Shown here in pieces: positions 1 to 9,319 of a stretch of 64,000 nt of DNA (position 1 is the stretch's first letter; each line of letters opens with the position of its first letter). The translations under genes and the position numbers were made by a program. The DNA lies in NCBI RefSeq assembly GCF_900115665.1, contig NZ_FOXH01000019.1:50926-114925 (forward strand), read 5' to 3'. The notes under the pieces are model-generated. The model was given only the letters and a program-made list of their open reading frames with translations, was not told where the DNA came from and did not search any database. The stretch comes from Pseudarcicella hirudinis (GTDB taxonomy: Bacteria > Bacteroidota > Bacteroidia > Cytophagales > Spirosomataceae).

Positions 1-27
1 ATTCTTCCCGTTTTCTTAATGTGAATG

Positions 28-35
28 CAAAGTTA
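28..35 (-). promoter_or_regulatory. Candidate -7 box for a leftward gene off the window
   Basis: On the minus strand these bases read TAACTTTG, a full match to the Bacteroidota -7 consensus TAnnTTTG. No good -33 TTTG lies at the usual 19-21 nt spacing. It would drive a gene left of the window. Confidence 0.3.
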
Positions 36-240
36 AAAAAAGATGTGAAAACAGAGAAGCACTCCTTTATTCTCTGTGCTATTCTCTTTTAAAGTTTGCG
101 CCCTTACAACTTTAAAAATATTTAAAAAAATTTTACTTCAGATTATTGTCTCAATTCATATAAATACAATGCCAATTGTCTTATTCTCTCCGCGAACAAC
201 CAATTTATTATCTTAACAAAAGTTAACCGGGTGCCTGAGT

Positions 241-272
241 TTTGATTAATAAATGTTAATATTATACTTTTA
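241..272 (+). promoter_or_regulatory. Candidate promoter of the DUF5916 gene
   Basis: TTTG at 241-244 is followed after 20 nt by TACTTTTA at 265-272, one base off TAnnTTTG. Start of transcription would fall near 279, about 30 nt before the GTG start codon at 309. Confidence 0.45.
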
Positions 273-308
273 CGACAATATTTCTACATTCACAATAATA
301 ATTAATCA

Positions 309-2552
309 GTGAGCATAAAACATTTACTTCATTTACTACTAACATTTATTACATATATTGCATTTGGGCAAAAAAAGAACGAGGGCTTTCAGATACATGT
401 TGAAAGGACCTCTGCTGCTATTTCAGTGGACGGAGTTCTGAACGAATCTGCCTGGACAAAAGCTCAGACAACTTCAGATTTTTATATGGTTACTCCTGTG
501 GATACTGGCCTGGCTTCCGTAAAAACCATTGTAAAGCTCACCTATGATAATCAGAATCTCTATATTTCAGCCGTTTGTTATAATAAATTTAAAGGGAAAA
601 ATATCGTAGAGTCACTTAGAAGGGATTTTACTTTTAATAAAAACGATCACTTTTTGATTTCTATAGACACTTTTGATGACCTTACCAATGGCTTTACTTT
701 TGGGGTAAATGCTGCCGGAGCACAATGGGACGGACAAGTGTATGAAGGAAGTAAAGTCAATGCCAACTGGGATAACAAATGGCAGTCTGCTACTAAATCT
801 GATGATGAAAAATGGGTTTTTGAAGCGGCAATTCCATTTAAAACCATGCGTTATAAAGCAGGTATCGGCAGATGGGGAATCAATTTTACCAGGTATGATA
901 TAAAAGCGGGAGAAAAATCTTCATGGGCCCCTGTACCGCGGCAATTTGATCCTGTAACGCTTGCCTTCACGGGTGTGCTGCTTTGGGATACCCCTCCACC
1001 CACGCCTAAAAATAATATTTCTGTTATTCCTTATGCACTTAGCGGCGTTTCCAAAGATTTTCAGGCTGAAACAAACACCAGCTTCCGCAAGGATCTGGGG
1101 GGGGATGTAAAAGTGGCTGTAACTTCTTCCATGAACCTTGATCTCACGATCAATCCTGATTTTTCTCAGGTTGATGCCGATCGGCAGATTACCAATCTTA
1201 ACCGCTTTAAGCTGTTTTATCCTGAAAAAAGGCAGTTCTTTCTTGAAAACGGTGATTTGTTTGACAATTTCGGGTTTGACGGATTAAGACCGTTTTTTTC
1301 AAGGCAAATAGGATTAAGTCTTAATCCGAACACCTGGCTTTATGAACCTGTGAGGATTCAGTACGGACTTAGATTGAGTGGAAAACTTGATAAAGACTGG
1401 AGATTGGGGCTGATGAATATACAGACAGAAAGCAATTCTGAGGCAAGTTTACCAACGCAGAATTTTTCGATTTTCTCTTTACAACGAAAAGTATTTTCCA
1501 GATCCAATATTTCTTTACAATTGATAAATAAGGAATCGTTTGGACTGGATGAGAAACTCCATCCTAATTCTTCAAAATTCAACAGGAACCTCGCACTTGA
1601 ATATAACCTTGCTTCCAAAAATAATAACTGGACAGGTAAAGTGCTGTATATGAAATCTTTCTCTCCGAAAGATTCCTCTGATTCTTTTGTACAGGCTGCC
1701 AATGTGACCTACCAGAATACGAACTGGTATTTGTCGTGGCAGCATGAATACGTCGGGAAAAACTATAATGCTGAAGTCGGATTTATCCAGAGAACCGGGT
1801 ATTATAAGATTAATCCTTTTGCAGGATACTATTTCTATCCTAAAAACCCACATAGCAAGATCGCTAACCGGGCTGTTTCAATTAATTCAGTTTTTTACTG
1901 GAATAAGCAGAATCTTACAGATAATGAAACTACACTTTCCTATGCTGTAACTTATAAGAACCGTTCCGCCTTTCTGATTTCAGGAGCAAACAGCTTTATA
2001 AAATTACAGGCACCCTACGATCCGACTAATCAGGGAATACCCAATATTACCTTACCGGCAGGTTTCGACAGCCGATGGACTTATGGATTGGTGAATTATA
2101 TTTCTACGCCGCAGAAAATGCTGACCTATTCCTTACTCGGACGTTACGGAGGATATTATGCCAATGGGAATTTGCTGACAATCAGCGGAGAACTGGGGTA
2201 CAGGTTTCAGCCATACATGAGTTTTTCGGTCACGTATGAATACGACCATATCAGAAATATACAGATTCCTGATAAAAATTCAATGGACGGAAGTATTAAA
2301 ACCACCTCCGGTGTGGAATTATGGCTTATTACTCCCAAGCTGGATTTTACCTTTACAAATAAGCTGTTCTTCACAACCTTTATTCAATACAACAAACAAC
2401 TCAGTAACCTGAATATTAATGCCCGTTTGCAATGGCGTTATAAACCTGCTTCAGACCTGTTCCTGGTTTATACGGATAATTACTTTTCAGATAATCTTCT
2501 GGCTAAAAACCGGGCAGTGGTATTGAAATTTACCTATTGGTGGAACCTTTAA
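309..2552 (+). CDS. Outer-membrane DUF5916 protein with carbohydrate-binding-like N-domain
   Basis: 747 aa with a GTG start at 309. The N-terminus is a signal peptide (hydrophobic to about residue 20, ending FGQ). Residues about 30-220 resemble the CBM9-like domain found in this family (SVDGVLNESAW, a typical opening strand). The remainder is the DUF5916 region, rich in alternating aromatic and polar strands and ending FTYWWNL, as expected of an outer-membrane beta-barrel with a C-terminal aromatic. The family is widespread in Bacteroidota and its substrate is unknown. The gene is followed after 2 nt by a small lipoprotein gene, so the two are probably co-transcribed. A role in binding or passage of glycans or peptides is inference only. 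Confidence 0.8.
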   Translation: MSIKHLLHLLLTFITYIAFGQKKNEGFQIHVERTSAAISVDGVLNESAWTKAQTTSDFYMVTPVDTGLASVKTIVKLTYDNQNLYISAVCYNKFKGKNIVESLRRDFTFNKNDHFLISIDTFDDLTNGFTFGVNAAGAQWDGQVYEGSKVNANWDNKWQSATKSDDEKWVFEAAIPFKTMRYKAGIGRWGINFTRYDIKAGEKSSWAPVPRQFDPVTLAFTGVLLWDTPPPTPKNNISVIPYALSGVSKDFQAETNTSFRKDLGGDVKVAVTSSMNLDLTINPDFSQVDADRQITNLNRFKLFYPEKRQFFLENGDLFDNFGFDGLRPFFSRQIGLSLNPNTWLYEPVRIQYGLRLSGKLDKDWRLGLMNIQTESNSEASLPTQNFSIFSLQRKVFSRSNISLQLINKESFGLDEKLHPNSSKFNRNLALEYNLASKNNNWTGKVLYMKSFSPKDSSDSFVQAANVTYQNTNWYLSWQHEYVGKNYNAEVGFIQRTGYYKINPFAGYYFYPKNPHSKIANRAVSINSVFYWNKQNLTDNETTLSYAVTYKNRSAFLISGANSFIKLQAPYDPTNQGIPNITLPAGFDSRWTYGLVNYISTPQKMLTYSLLGRYGGYYANGNLLTISGELGYRFQPYMSFSVTYEYDHIRNIQIPDKNSMDGSIKTTSGVELWLITPKLDFTFTNKLFFTTFIQYNKQLSNLNINARLQWRYKPASDLFLVYTDNYFSDNLLAKNRAVVLKFTYWWNL

Positions 2553-2554
2553 TT

Positions 2555-2956
2555 ATGAATAAAATGCATCGTAAGATTATCCCAGCAATCCTGATAATAG
2601 CTGCAATAGTAACTTCCTGTTCGGCAGGAAAAACTATGAAATTTACGAAAACCGAGCTGTTTTTCGGACTGTCTGTTCCGGATGGAACTAAAGTTACTGC
2701 GCAGCAGTTTCAGGCTTTTTCTGATACAGTAATTGCTAAATCTTTTTCAGAAGGATCTACCATTTTTGATGCCAAAGGACAATGGCTGGGGAATAATGGC
2801 GTTTTAGTTTCTGAAGATACCAAAGTCGTTATGGTTCTCAATAAAATGACACCTGAAACTTCCCGGAAAATCGATGAAATCAGAGAAAAATATAAAAAAT
2901 ATTTTAAACAGGAAGCTGTGCTGAGAATCGACGCAAAGGTAAAAGGAGCATTTTAA
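2555..2956 (+). CDS. DUF3574-like lipoprotein
   Basis: 133 aa from the ATG at 2555. An upstream in-frame TTG at 2537 would overlap the previous gene and spoil the short n-region, so I prefer 2555. A lipobox (IVTSC) follows the hydrophobic stretch, so the mature protein should be lipid-anchored. The body has the DUF3574 pattern: ELFFGLS near the start, a central FDAKGQW motif, then a strand-helix end. It sits 2 nt after the DUF5916 gene and its stop overlaps the stop of the convergent TetR gene by 4 bp. Function unknown. Confidence 0.7.
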   Translation: MNKMHRKIIPAILIIAAIVTSCSAGKTMKFTKTELFFGLSVPDGTKVTAQQFQAFSDTVIAKSFSEGSTIFDAKGQWLGNNGVLVSEDTKVVMVLNKMTPETSRKIDEIREKYKKYFKQEAVLRIDAKVKGAF

Positions 2957-3513
2957 GAAGGAAGATTTGCCAGGGCTCTTTGATAACATTCCTGGATAAA
3001 AGAATTTTCCTGATAAATTCTGGACATCATCACAGCTCCCTCAAACTCTATTACCGTTTGCTGGGCCAGTTTTAAGGCATCTTCTTCTGAATGATTGCTA
3101 AGGTATAAGTGAGTTAAAGCAATAATCCAGCTCTCGAAAATTTCTTTAATAATTGTTCTGAAATCAGGATAAATGGCAACAGTTTCCAGGGTGATATTGC
3201 CAATAATACAACCACTTTCCTTACTTAGTAAAGTCTTCCCAAAAGACTTCAGTAGTCTGGAAAGTCGTTCCCTGGGAGAAAGACTTTCATCAAAAACTAC
3301 CGGATTTACCCGTTCATTCAGGTAATTTTTAAGTTCAGTAAGTACGGCTTTCATGATAGCTTCTTTGCTCTCGAAATAATGATAGAAACTACCTTTCTGC
3401 AAACCTACCGCTTCAGCCAGGTCCGACATAGAAGTATTATGATAGCCTTTTGAACGGAAAACGTCCGTTGCTTTACCAATAATTTCTTTTTTTGTTACTT
3501 TTTGAAGGGGCAT
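2953..3513 (-). CDS. TetR/AcrR family transcriptional regulator
   Basis: 186 aa. Residues about 8-55 form the TetR helix-turn-helix (TSMSDLAEAVGLQKGSFYHYF is the classic recognition segment). The C-terminal about 130 residues are the ligand-binding half and resemble the TetR_C group often seen with alkene or quinone stress genes. The gene is single on the minus strand, convergent with the DUF3574 gene (4 bp overlap of stops) and divergent from the gene at 3692. With 178 bp between those divergent starts, it may regulate itself and the Rdx-type gene, which is inference. Ligand unknown. Confidence 0.85.
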   Translation of the reverse strand: MPLQKVTKKEIIGKATDVFRSKGYHNTSMSDLAEAVGLQKGSFYHYFESKEAIMKAVLTELKNYLNERVNPVVFDESLSPRERLSRLLKSFGKTLLSKESGCIIGNITLETVAIYPDFRTIIKEIFESWIIALTHLYLSNHSEEDALKLAQQTVIEFEGAVMMSRIYQENSFIQECYQRALANLPS

Positions 3514-3691
3514 CTGCTGAAAAGAATTTTCCGTATAAACAAACGGTAATGCTAAGATGAAATTTTATCTTTTTCCCGGCAAATTTATCTTTGATTTTGT
3601 AATAAAAGCTAAATTGCCTGAAAAGACTTTCATAAAAACATTTAAAAACCGGGAAAAATAGTAATGTGCAGAAACTAATTACTCATATTTA

Positions 3692-3997
3692 ATGATTCAG
3701 AAACCTAAAATAACGATAGAATATTGTCCGAAATGCGGCTGGCTGCTTCGATCGGCCTGGATGGCTCAGGAATTGCTCAATACTTTTACAGAAGAATTGA
3801 AAGAAGTTGCGCTGAGACCCAGTGAAGTAAGCGGACGTTATCAGATTTTTCTGGAAGAAACCTTAATTTTCGACCGTAAAAGAGAGGGCCATTTCCCGGA
3901 AGCAAAAGAATTGAAACAAATTGTCAGAGATCTTATAGCACCAGGCAGAAATCTTGGGCATATCGACAAACATTCATCAAATCAAGATCAGTCATAA
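3692..3997 (+). CDS. SelT/SelW/SelH-family (Rdx) thioredoxin-like protein
   Basis: 101 aa. The hallmark is Cys12-Pro-Lys-Cys15 in EYCPKCGW directly after the first strand. In eukaryotic selenoprotein W the second position is selenocysteine, here it is an ordinary cysteine as in most bacterial members. A second motif near residues 72-82 (KREGHFPEAKELKQ) is also typical. The fold is a small thioredoxin-like domain. Redox partner and substrate are unknown. It lies 23 nt before the lipoprotein gene at 4021 and could be co-transcribed with it. Confidence 0.8.
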   Translation: MIQKPKITIEYCPKCGWLLRSAWMAQELLNTFTEELKEVALRPSEVSGRYQIFLEETLIFDRKREGHFPEAKELKQIVRDLIAPGRNLGHIDKHSSNQDQS

Positions 3998-4020
3998 GGA
4001 TTTAATAACCTGTAACAATA

Positions 4021-4863
4021 ATGAAAAAAATACTCTATTCTTGTTTAATAGCATCTTTTGCCCTGTCATCATGTCATTCCCAGAAATCGGAAAAGAAAAA
4101 TGAAGTAGTCAGTGATTTTAAACTAAATTATAATTTCAGTAAACCGGATCAGAAATATATTTTACCCGATGTCCTGGAAGAAATTTCGGGACTGTCATAT
4201 TATAAAGGTAATCAGCTGGTTTGTCTGAATGATGAGGAAGGAAAGGTTTTCTTTTTTGATTATACCACCGGAAAAATAGTAAAAGAGATAAAATTTGGTA
4301 AAAAAGGCGATTATGAGGGTATTGAAGCAGTTGGGGAGAAAATATATGTCATGAAAAGTAATGGCGAACTTTACGGCTTTTTGCCTGAAGAACCCCGTGA
4401 ATCTATTATTTCGGTAGATTTTGATGGCCAAAATGAATTCGAAGGTTTATCTTATGATCCCAGACATAAGTATTTTCTGATGGCAGTAAAGCAAAGGGAA
4501 AAAGAACTTGATGATGTAAAAGTAGTTTATGCTGTAAGCGCAAGTCAGAAAAAAGCATGGAAAGTAATAGGAATACCTTTAGAGGCCCTGTTTGATAAAA
4601 ATGTAAAGAAAAAAGAACGGGTTTTTAAGCCTTCAGGGATATCTGTTCACCCGCTTAGCGGCGATATTTATATTTTGGCATCAGTAGGGAAAAAATTACT
4701 CATTATCGGAGACGATGGAAAGAAAAAAGCCTTCATCAGTCTGGATCCTTCACAATATATTCAGCCGGAAGGGATCTGTTTCAGCCCGAACGGAGACCTT
4801 TTTATCTCTTCTGAAGGAAAAGGAGGAGCAGGATATATTTTGAAATTTAGTTATAAAAAATAA
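4021..4863 (+). CDS. SdiA-regulated-domain-like lipoprotein (beta-propeller)
   Basis: 280 aa. The N-terminus is a lipoprotein signal ending in SSC at about residue 18. The body consists of repeated short blades (LEEISGLSYY, YEGIEAVGEKIYVM, EFEGLSYDP, KPSGISVHP, QPEGICFSPNG) with the alternating GLS/GIS and hydrophobic strand pattern of the SdiA-regulated / NHL-like propeller family. Such proteins are often near phytase-like or esterase-type enzymes. I see no complete catalytic set, so the function stays open. Followed by a 93 bp gap with a possible promoter for the next gene. Confidence 0.65.
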   Translation: MKKILYSCLIASFALSSCHSQKSEKKNEVVSDFKLNYNFSKPDQKYILPDVLEEISGLSYYKGNQLVCLNDEEGKVFFFDYTTGKIVKEIKFGKKGDYEGIEAVGEKIYVMKSNGELYGFLPEEPRESIISVDFDGQNEFEGLSYDPRHKYFLMAVKQREKELDDVKVVYAVSASQKKAWKVIGIPLEALFDKNVKKKERVFKPSGISVHPLSGDIYILASVGKKLLIIGDDGKKKAFISLDPSQYIQPEGICFSPNGDLFISSEGKGGAGYILKFSYKK

Positions 4864-4956
4864 AAATATTGTCATTTTATAGAACTTTATCTGTAAATTT
4901 CGTTTATTCGATTAGTACTAAATCTTAAACGTAACATAATAATCCAATTTAAAACA

Positions 4957-5460
4957 ATGAAAAAATTATTTGCAATTGCCCTTACAATGCTTGCATTTAC
5001 AAGTTTTGCACAAGAACACAAAACTCTTGCTTCGCCTCCTGCCTCAACCTCAGCTAAAATTGGTAATGCCTCGTTAACAATTACTTATCATCAACCGGCA
5101 GTAAAAGGAAGAAATGTTTGGGCCGGAGATCTTGCACCTTATGGTAAAGTTTGGAGAACCGGTGCTAACGATGCAACAAACCTGACTGTATCCGAAGATG
5201 TAACGATTGAAGGTAAAAAACTTGCTAAAGGTACATATGCTTTATTTACCATTCCGGGAGAGAAAGAATGGGTAATTATCATCAATAAGACTGCCAAACA
5301 GTGGGGAGCTTATGACTATAAAGAAGCAGATGATGTTTTGAGAGTAAAAGTACCATCTAAATCTCATGCTATGACTGAACGCTTCACTATTAAGGCAGAA
5401 GATTCGGGTAAGGTAGCTTTATTATGGGATAAAGTTGAAGTAGATTTTAATGTGAAATAA
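4957..5460 (+). CDS. DUF2911 secreted protein
   Basis: 167 aa. Signal peptide at residues 1-19 (ends FAQ). The body matches the DUF2911 pattern common in Bacteroidota: ASPPAS near the N-terminus, RNVWAG, APYGKVWRTGAND, then KGTYALFTIPG and a C-terminal beta-rich part. Length equals the usual single-domain form. The role is unknown. It is probably periplasmic or surface-exposed. A terminator hairpin follows at 5478, so transcription likely ends here. Confidence 0.8.
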   Translation: MKKLFAIALTMLAFTSFAQEHKTLASPPASTSAKIGNASLTITYHQPAVKGRNVWAGDLAPYGKVWRTGANDATNLTVSEDVTIEGKKLAKGTYALFTIPGEKEWVIIINKTAKQWGAYDYKEADDVLRVKVPSKSHAMTERFTIKAEDSGKVALLWDKVEVDFNVK

Positions 5461-5477
5461 TTAGAAAATTCATACAG

Positions 5478-5511
5478 AAAATGCTGTTTTCGCAAGGAGA
5501 CGGCATTTTTT
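5478..5511 (+). terminator. Rho-independent terminator after the DUF2911 gene
   Basis: Arms at 5478-5487 and 5500-5509 pair over 10 bp with one G-U, with a 12 nt loop. A run of Ts ends at 5511. Confidence 0.7.
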
Positions 5512-5575
5512 GTTACATACTTAAAATACATTTGAACCTGATACCTGAACTTTCACAATCATCTCTTTTATTTTT

Positions 5576-5956
5576 ATGAAAAAAAATCTATTCATTATTG
5601 CATTAATGACATTTTCGTGTCAATTTGCTTTCGGACAAGTTGTTGTCAATGGTAAAAATATAAATGAAGATGCCCGTGTAAAGTATTTAGAAGTTTCTAT
5701 AAATAAATGTTTGGGAGTGAAAGGTCTTTGTGTAGAGGTGGATTTCGGGCAGGAAATAGGTGTCTGGTCAAGAAAGCAGAAACAACTGACGGATACAGGT
5801 AATAAAACATCCGGGTTCAACAGTAAGGTAGCTCTTTTCAACTTTTTATTTGTGAATGGCTGGGAATACGTTTCCAGCGAACAAATCCCGGCACAGCTAA
5901 CAGAGTCCGGGAATCCTGTTACCCAATATCTTTTCAGGCGTCGAAACTCAAAATAG
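5576..5956 (+). CDS. Small secreted protein of unknown function
   Basis: 126 aa. Signal peptide to about residue 20 (ends FGQ). After it come a VVVNGKNIN segment and two cysteines (CLGVKGLC). The C-terminal third (LFNFLFVNGWEYVSSE) resembles small Bacteroidota periplasmic proteins in which a word like NGWEYV precedes a short final strand. I do not recognise a named family. It stands alone between a terminator and the receiver gene. Confidence 0.6.
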   Translation: MKKNLFIIALMTFSCQFAFGQVVVNGKNINEDARVKYLEVSINKCLGVKGLCVEVDFGQEIGVWSRKQKQLTDTGNKTSGFNSKVALFNFLFVNGWEYVSSEQIPAQLTESGNPVTQYLFRRRNSK

Positions 5957-6088
5957 ATTCAAAAAGTATCCGGATTTTATCTAAATAACATAATTACTTC
6001 GCAAACTGAAGGCCTCAGGCATAAAATCATTTGAAATGCGAGCAGCCCTTGTTAAATTTACAACTTAAACCCCTTAAAACCGAATTCG

Positions 6089-6457
6089 ATGAAAAAAGTG
6101 TTAATCGCCGAAGACAGTTCTGTTATCCAAAACCTTGCGAAGAAGATATTGGAATTTCAAAATTTCGAAATTCACTCAGTTAAGAATGGTCAACAAGTCT
6201 TGGATGCTCTGGAAAAAGAGCAATTTGATATCTTATTATTGGATATTAATATGCCGGTTATGGATGGTATGGAATGTGCCAAAGCTGTAAGATCATTGCC
6301 TGAACCGGAAAAAGCAAATCTTCCAATGATCGCGATTACCGGAAATGCCCGTAATTATTCAATGGAAGATTTTAAAGAAGCCGGTTTTAATGACTTTTTA
6401 GCAAAACCACTTAATTTTGATGCATTAGTTGCTCAGGTAAAGGCCTTAACCGAGTAA
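6089..6457 (+). CDS. Single-domain response regulator (CheY-like receiver)
   Basis: 122 aa, only a receiver domain. The acidic pair Glu8-Asp9, phospho-acceptor Asp52 (LLLDINMP), switch Thr (AITGNA) and Lys (FLAKPL) are present. With no output domain it would act through protein contacts, as in phosphorelays or chemotaxis-type switching. No histidine kinase is adjacent. The nearest in the window is at 36968. The metallo-hydrolase gene starts 74 bp downstream. Confidence 0.9.
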   Translation: MKKVLIAEDSSVIQNLAKKILEFQNFEIHSVKNGQQVLDALEKEQFDILLLDINMPVMDGMECAKAVRSLPEPEKANLPMIAITGNARNYSMEDFKEAGFNDFLAKPLNFDALVAQVKALTE

Positions 6458-6531
6458 TGATTTAGTTATGAGTGGCAGGTTTCAGCTCAGGACATGACAA
6501 AACCTGCCGCTTACAGGTCATCAGATATTAT

Positions 6532-7293
6532 ATGAAAATTACCTTCCTGGGTACCGGCACTTCGCAAGGAGTTCCTGTTATAGCTTGTGGTTGTGAAGTT
6601 TGTCGTTCTCTTGATTTTCGGGATAAGCGATTAAGGGTATCTGTTCATCTGGAAGTTGATGGAAAAAGTTTTGTGATAGATACTGGCCCGGATTTCCGCC
6701 AGCAAATGCTTAGAGAACGAATTAACCACCTCGACGCCGTAGTTTTTACACATGAACACAAGGACCACACCGCTGGTCTGGATGACGTCAGAGCCTATAA
6801 TTTTTTCCAGAAAAAAGACATGCCTATTTATGGCCGTCCTTCTGTTCTGGAGCAGATCAGACAAGAATTTCATTATGCCTTTGCCGAAGTTAAATATCCC
6901 GGCATTCCTCAGATCAAACTTCATGAAATAGATGATCAGCCTTTTGAGATAGAGGGCGTAAGATTTATTCCTGTCAATGTAATGCATTTCAAATTGCCTG
7001 TTTTCGGTTTCCGGGTCGGTGATTTTACCTACATTACTGATGCCAATTATATTTCCGATACCGAAATTGAAAAAATAAAAGGCTCTAAAATCGTTGTGCT
7101 GAATGCCTTGAGGAGAGAGAGTCATATTTCACACTTTACTTTATCCGAAGCTATTGAGGTTTTGAATAAAATCCAGCCGGAAGTAGCCTATCTGACACAT
7201 TTAAGCCATCAGATGGGCTTACATGCGGAAGTTGAAAATGAATTACCCGAATTCATCCGACTAGCCTACGACGGCCTTAATCTAGAAATTTAA
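6532..7293 (+). CDS. PhnP-like metallo-beta-lactamase-fold hydrolase
   Basis: 253 aa from the ATG at 6532, where the conserved first strand ITFLGTGTSQG begins. An earlier in-frame start at 6472 would add 20 residues with no family resemblance. Metal motif His74-x-His76-x-Asp78-His79 is present. Cys19, Cys21 and Cys24 form the extra zinc-type cluster seen in the PhnP-like branch. The family hydrolyses phosphodiesters such as cyclic phosphate or small nucleic-acid fragments. The exact substrate cannot be told. It is followed after 1 nt by the HAD phosphatase gene, so the two are one transcript. Confidence 0.85.
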   Translation: MKITFLGTGTSQGVPVIACGCEVCRSLDFRDKRLRVSVHLEVDGKSFVIDTGPDFRQQMLRERINHLDAVVFTHEHKDHTAGLDDVRAYNFFQKKDMPIYGRPSVLEQIRQEFHYAFAEVKYPGIPQIKLHEIDDQPFEIEGVRFIPVNVMHFKLPVFGFRVGDFTYITDANYISDTEIEKIKGSKIVVLNALRRESHISHFTLSEAIEVLNKIQPEVAYLTHLSHQMGLHAEVENELPEFIRLAYDGLNLEI

Positions 7294-7294
7294 C

Positions 7295-7954
7295 ATGACT
7301 ACAATTGCATTGATTTTTGACATGGACGGGGTTTTGGTAGATAACCTTCAGTACCATGTGGAGGCCTGGCTTGCCTATTGCCGTAAACATGATATTCCTC
7401 TCACACGGGAAGAGTTTTTTGAACACCTGAACGGTAAAAATGCCCGGGATACCTTTGAGTATTTTTATAAGAAACCGATTGATACCAAGGTGGCAGATGA
7501 ATTGAATGAGGAAAAAGAAATCCTTTACCGTGAAATTTATAAAGACCATATCAAACCTGCCGAAGGATTGATTACACTACTGAAAGATCTGAAATCGAAA
7601 GGCGTGAAGCTGGCCGTTGGAACATCTGCAGCAAAGAATAACATTGATTTTACTTTGGATAACACTGGAATCAGGGAATATTTTGATGAAATCATTGATT
7701 CTTCGATGGTTAAAAAAGGCAAACCTTTTCCGGATATTTACCTGAAGGCAGCCGAAAAACTAGGAGTACCCCCGACGCATTGTATAGTAGCAGAAGATGC
7801 CTTAATGGGTATTCAGGCAGGTTTAAGTGCCGGTATGAAAGTAATTGGTGTTACCACCTCACATACTGCGCAGGAGCTTAGCCATACCGATCTGCAAGTG
7901 CAGGATTTCAGAGAGGTAACTTATGAAAGTTTGTTAAAATTATTGAGTTTATAA
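7295..7954 (+). CDS. HAD-family hydrolase, beta-phosphoglucomutase-like
   Basis: 219 aa. HAD motif I is Asp9-Met-Asp11-Gly (nucleophile and acid). The cap is the helical C1 type. Motif II is VGTSAA, the motif III lysine is in KKGKPFPD, and motif IV is AEDALMGIQAG. The order and cap resemble beta-phosphoglucomutase and sugar-phosphate phosphatases. Whether it is a mutase or a phosphatase cannot be decided by eye. Starts 1 nt after the metallo-hydrolase gene and ends before a strong bidirectional terminator. Confidence 0.85.
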   Translation: MTTIALIFDMDGVLVDNLQYHVEAWLAYCRKHDIPLTREEFFEHLNGKNARDTFEYFYKKPIDTKVADELNEEKEILYREIYKDHIKPAEGLITLLKDLKSKGVKLAVGTSAAKNNIDFTLDNTGIREYFDEIIDSSMVKKGKPFPDIYLKAAEKLGVPPTHCIVAEDALMGIQAGLSAGMKVIGVTTSHTAQELSHTDLQVQDFREVTYESLLKLLSL

Positions 7955-7978
7955 TTTCTCAGAAGATTCCCTGAAAAT

Positions 7979-8016
7979 ATAAAGAGGTTTCATCTTTACA
8001 AATGAAACCTCTTTAT
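7979..8016. terminator. Bidirectional terminator between convergent genes
   Basis: Perfect 15-bp arms at 7979-7993 and 8002-8016 with an 8 nt loop. It lies between the HAD gene (+) and the oxidoreductase gene (-). The A-rich and T-rich outer ends could serve both directions. Confidence 0.7.
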
Positions 8017-8031
8017 CAAAATTAAAATGTC

Positions 8032-9234
8032 TCAGACATTCAGTTTTACCAATTCTACAATTTCACCGCTTTCTTTCTTCTTCACAATCACCTTGATATC
8101 TCCGTTTGGGAGAATTTCATCTTTGATAAACCAATGATCTGCATCATATTCCTCAAATACTGATGGTTTGGTCAATCCGGTTTGTCCTCTCCATTCCGGC
8201 AGAACGACAGGTTCCCACAGTTTGGTCTTGGCAGATTTGTAAGCAGCATCAATAACTGCATTTACTACGTAACCATCGTAAAATGATTCCTGTGGTGATC
8301 TTCCTTCCTCAATGGCATTAAACATATCTGTAAACATGTTTGTATAACCAAGTTCGTGGGTTTCATCGCCAACCGGGAAAAGCCAGCCTGAGGTGGATTC
8401 AGCTTTTTCAGCAATATAATTACCATCTCCTTTTCCTGTAGAGAACATTTCAAATCCGGTTCTCAGAAATGAATTGATCCAGATGGTTCCTTCTGTACCC
8501 ATAACTTCATCACGTAAATCCATACCACCCCTGAAAGTCCAGGATACTTCAAATTGTCCGATTGCCCCGTTTTCGTACTTTACCAGCCCAATGGCATGAT
8601 CTTCAGCATCAATAGGCTTCACTTGTGTATCTGCCCAGCACATTACTTCAACAGGTTTAACATCTTTTCCGATGAAGTTTCTGGCAATTTCTATGCAATG
8701 GCACCCTAAATCCAATATGGCACCGCCTCCGGCCATATTTTTATCCCAAAACCAGTCAGAATGAGGACCGGGGTGTGTTTCTCTTGATTTTGCCCATAAA
8801 ATCCGACCGATCTGCCCGGCTTTCACGCTGGTTAAAGATTTCAGGAATTTTGGTGTATAGCAAAGGTCTTCAAGATAACCGCCGAAAACGCCCGCTTCTT
8901 CACAGGCTTTGGTCATTCTGAGTGCTTCTTCTGCATTTCTTCCTAAAGGTTTTGTACAGAGAACGGCTTTTTTGTGCTTCACGCAAAGCATTACCGCTTC
9001 TTCATGAAGATTATTTGGAAGTGCAATGACAACCACTTCCGTTTCCGGATGGGCAACAGACTCTTCCATATTTGTTGAAAAATGAGGAACATCATAGTCT
9101 TTTGCAAAGCGTGATGCTGTTTCCTCTCTTCTTGCGTATACCACAGTTACACGATCACGACCACGTTGTCCGTGCAATGAGCTGGCATAAAAGCGGCCAA
9201 TAAATCCGCCGCCTAAAATGCAAATTTTAGCCAT
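8032..9234 (-). CDS. Gfo/Idh/MocA-family oxidoreductase
   Basis: 400 aa. The N-terminal Rossmann motif ICILGGGFIG (residues 4-13) binds NAD(P). The catalytic-lysine motif is CTKPLGRNAEEA near residue 95. The second half carries the substrate-domain motif GGGAILDLGCHCIEIAR. Family members oxidise or dehydrate sugars and cyclitols. The MFS permease gene 85 bp upstream on the same strand is of the nucleoside type, so the pair probably imports and modifies a sugar or nucleoside (inference). Confidence 0.85.
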   Translation of the reverse strand: MAKICILGGGFIGRFYASSLHGQRGRDRVTVVYARREETASRFAKDYDVPHFSTNMEESVAHPETEVVVIALPNNLHEEAVMLCVKHKKAVLCTKPLGRNAEEALRMTKACEEAGVFGGYLEDLCYTPKFLKSLTSVKAGQIGRILWAKSRETHPGPHSDWFWDKNMAGGGAILDLGCHCIEIARNFIGKDVKPVEVMCWADTQVKPIDAEDHAIGLVKYENGAIGQFEVSWTFRGGMDLRDEVMGTEGTIWINSFLRTGFEMFSTGKGDGNYIAEKAESTSGWLFPVGDETHELGYTNMFTDMFNAIEEGRSPQESFYDGYVVNAVIDAAYKSAKTKLWEPVVLPEWRGQTGLTKPSVFEEYDADHWFIKDEILPNGDIKVIVKKKESGEIVELVKLNV

Positions 9235-9319
9235 AGTTTATTTATTTTGAGATTGTCAGAAGTATAATTCATCAAAGCGTAATAATAGATGAGAAGGTAT
9301 TTTGTAAAATCTGAAAGTC

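Larger units (their letters stand above)
1..308. other. Left-edge intergenic region
   Basis: No gene is visible. The region probably separates a leftward gene outside the window from the rightward gene that starts at 309. It is strongly AT-rich and holds two promoter candidates listed separately, one for each direction. I see no terminator hairpin. Confidence 0.5.

Noticed and set aside
1358..1853. Long minus-strand frames inside the DUF5916 gene
   Set aside because: They are antisense shadows of a clear coding frame with no own motifs. The same applies to other antisense frames throughout the window.
6089..6457. Pairing of the receiver with the histidine kinase at 36968
   Set aside because: The genes are 30 kb apart and share no context, so I make no pairing claim.
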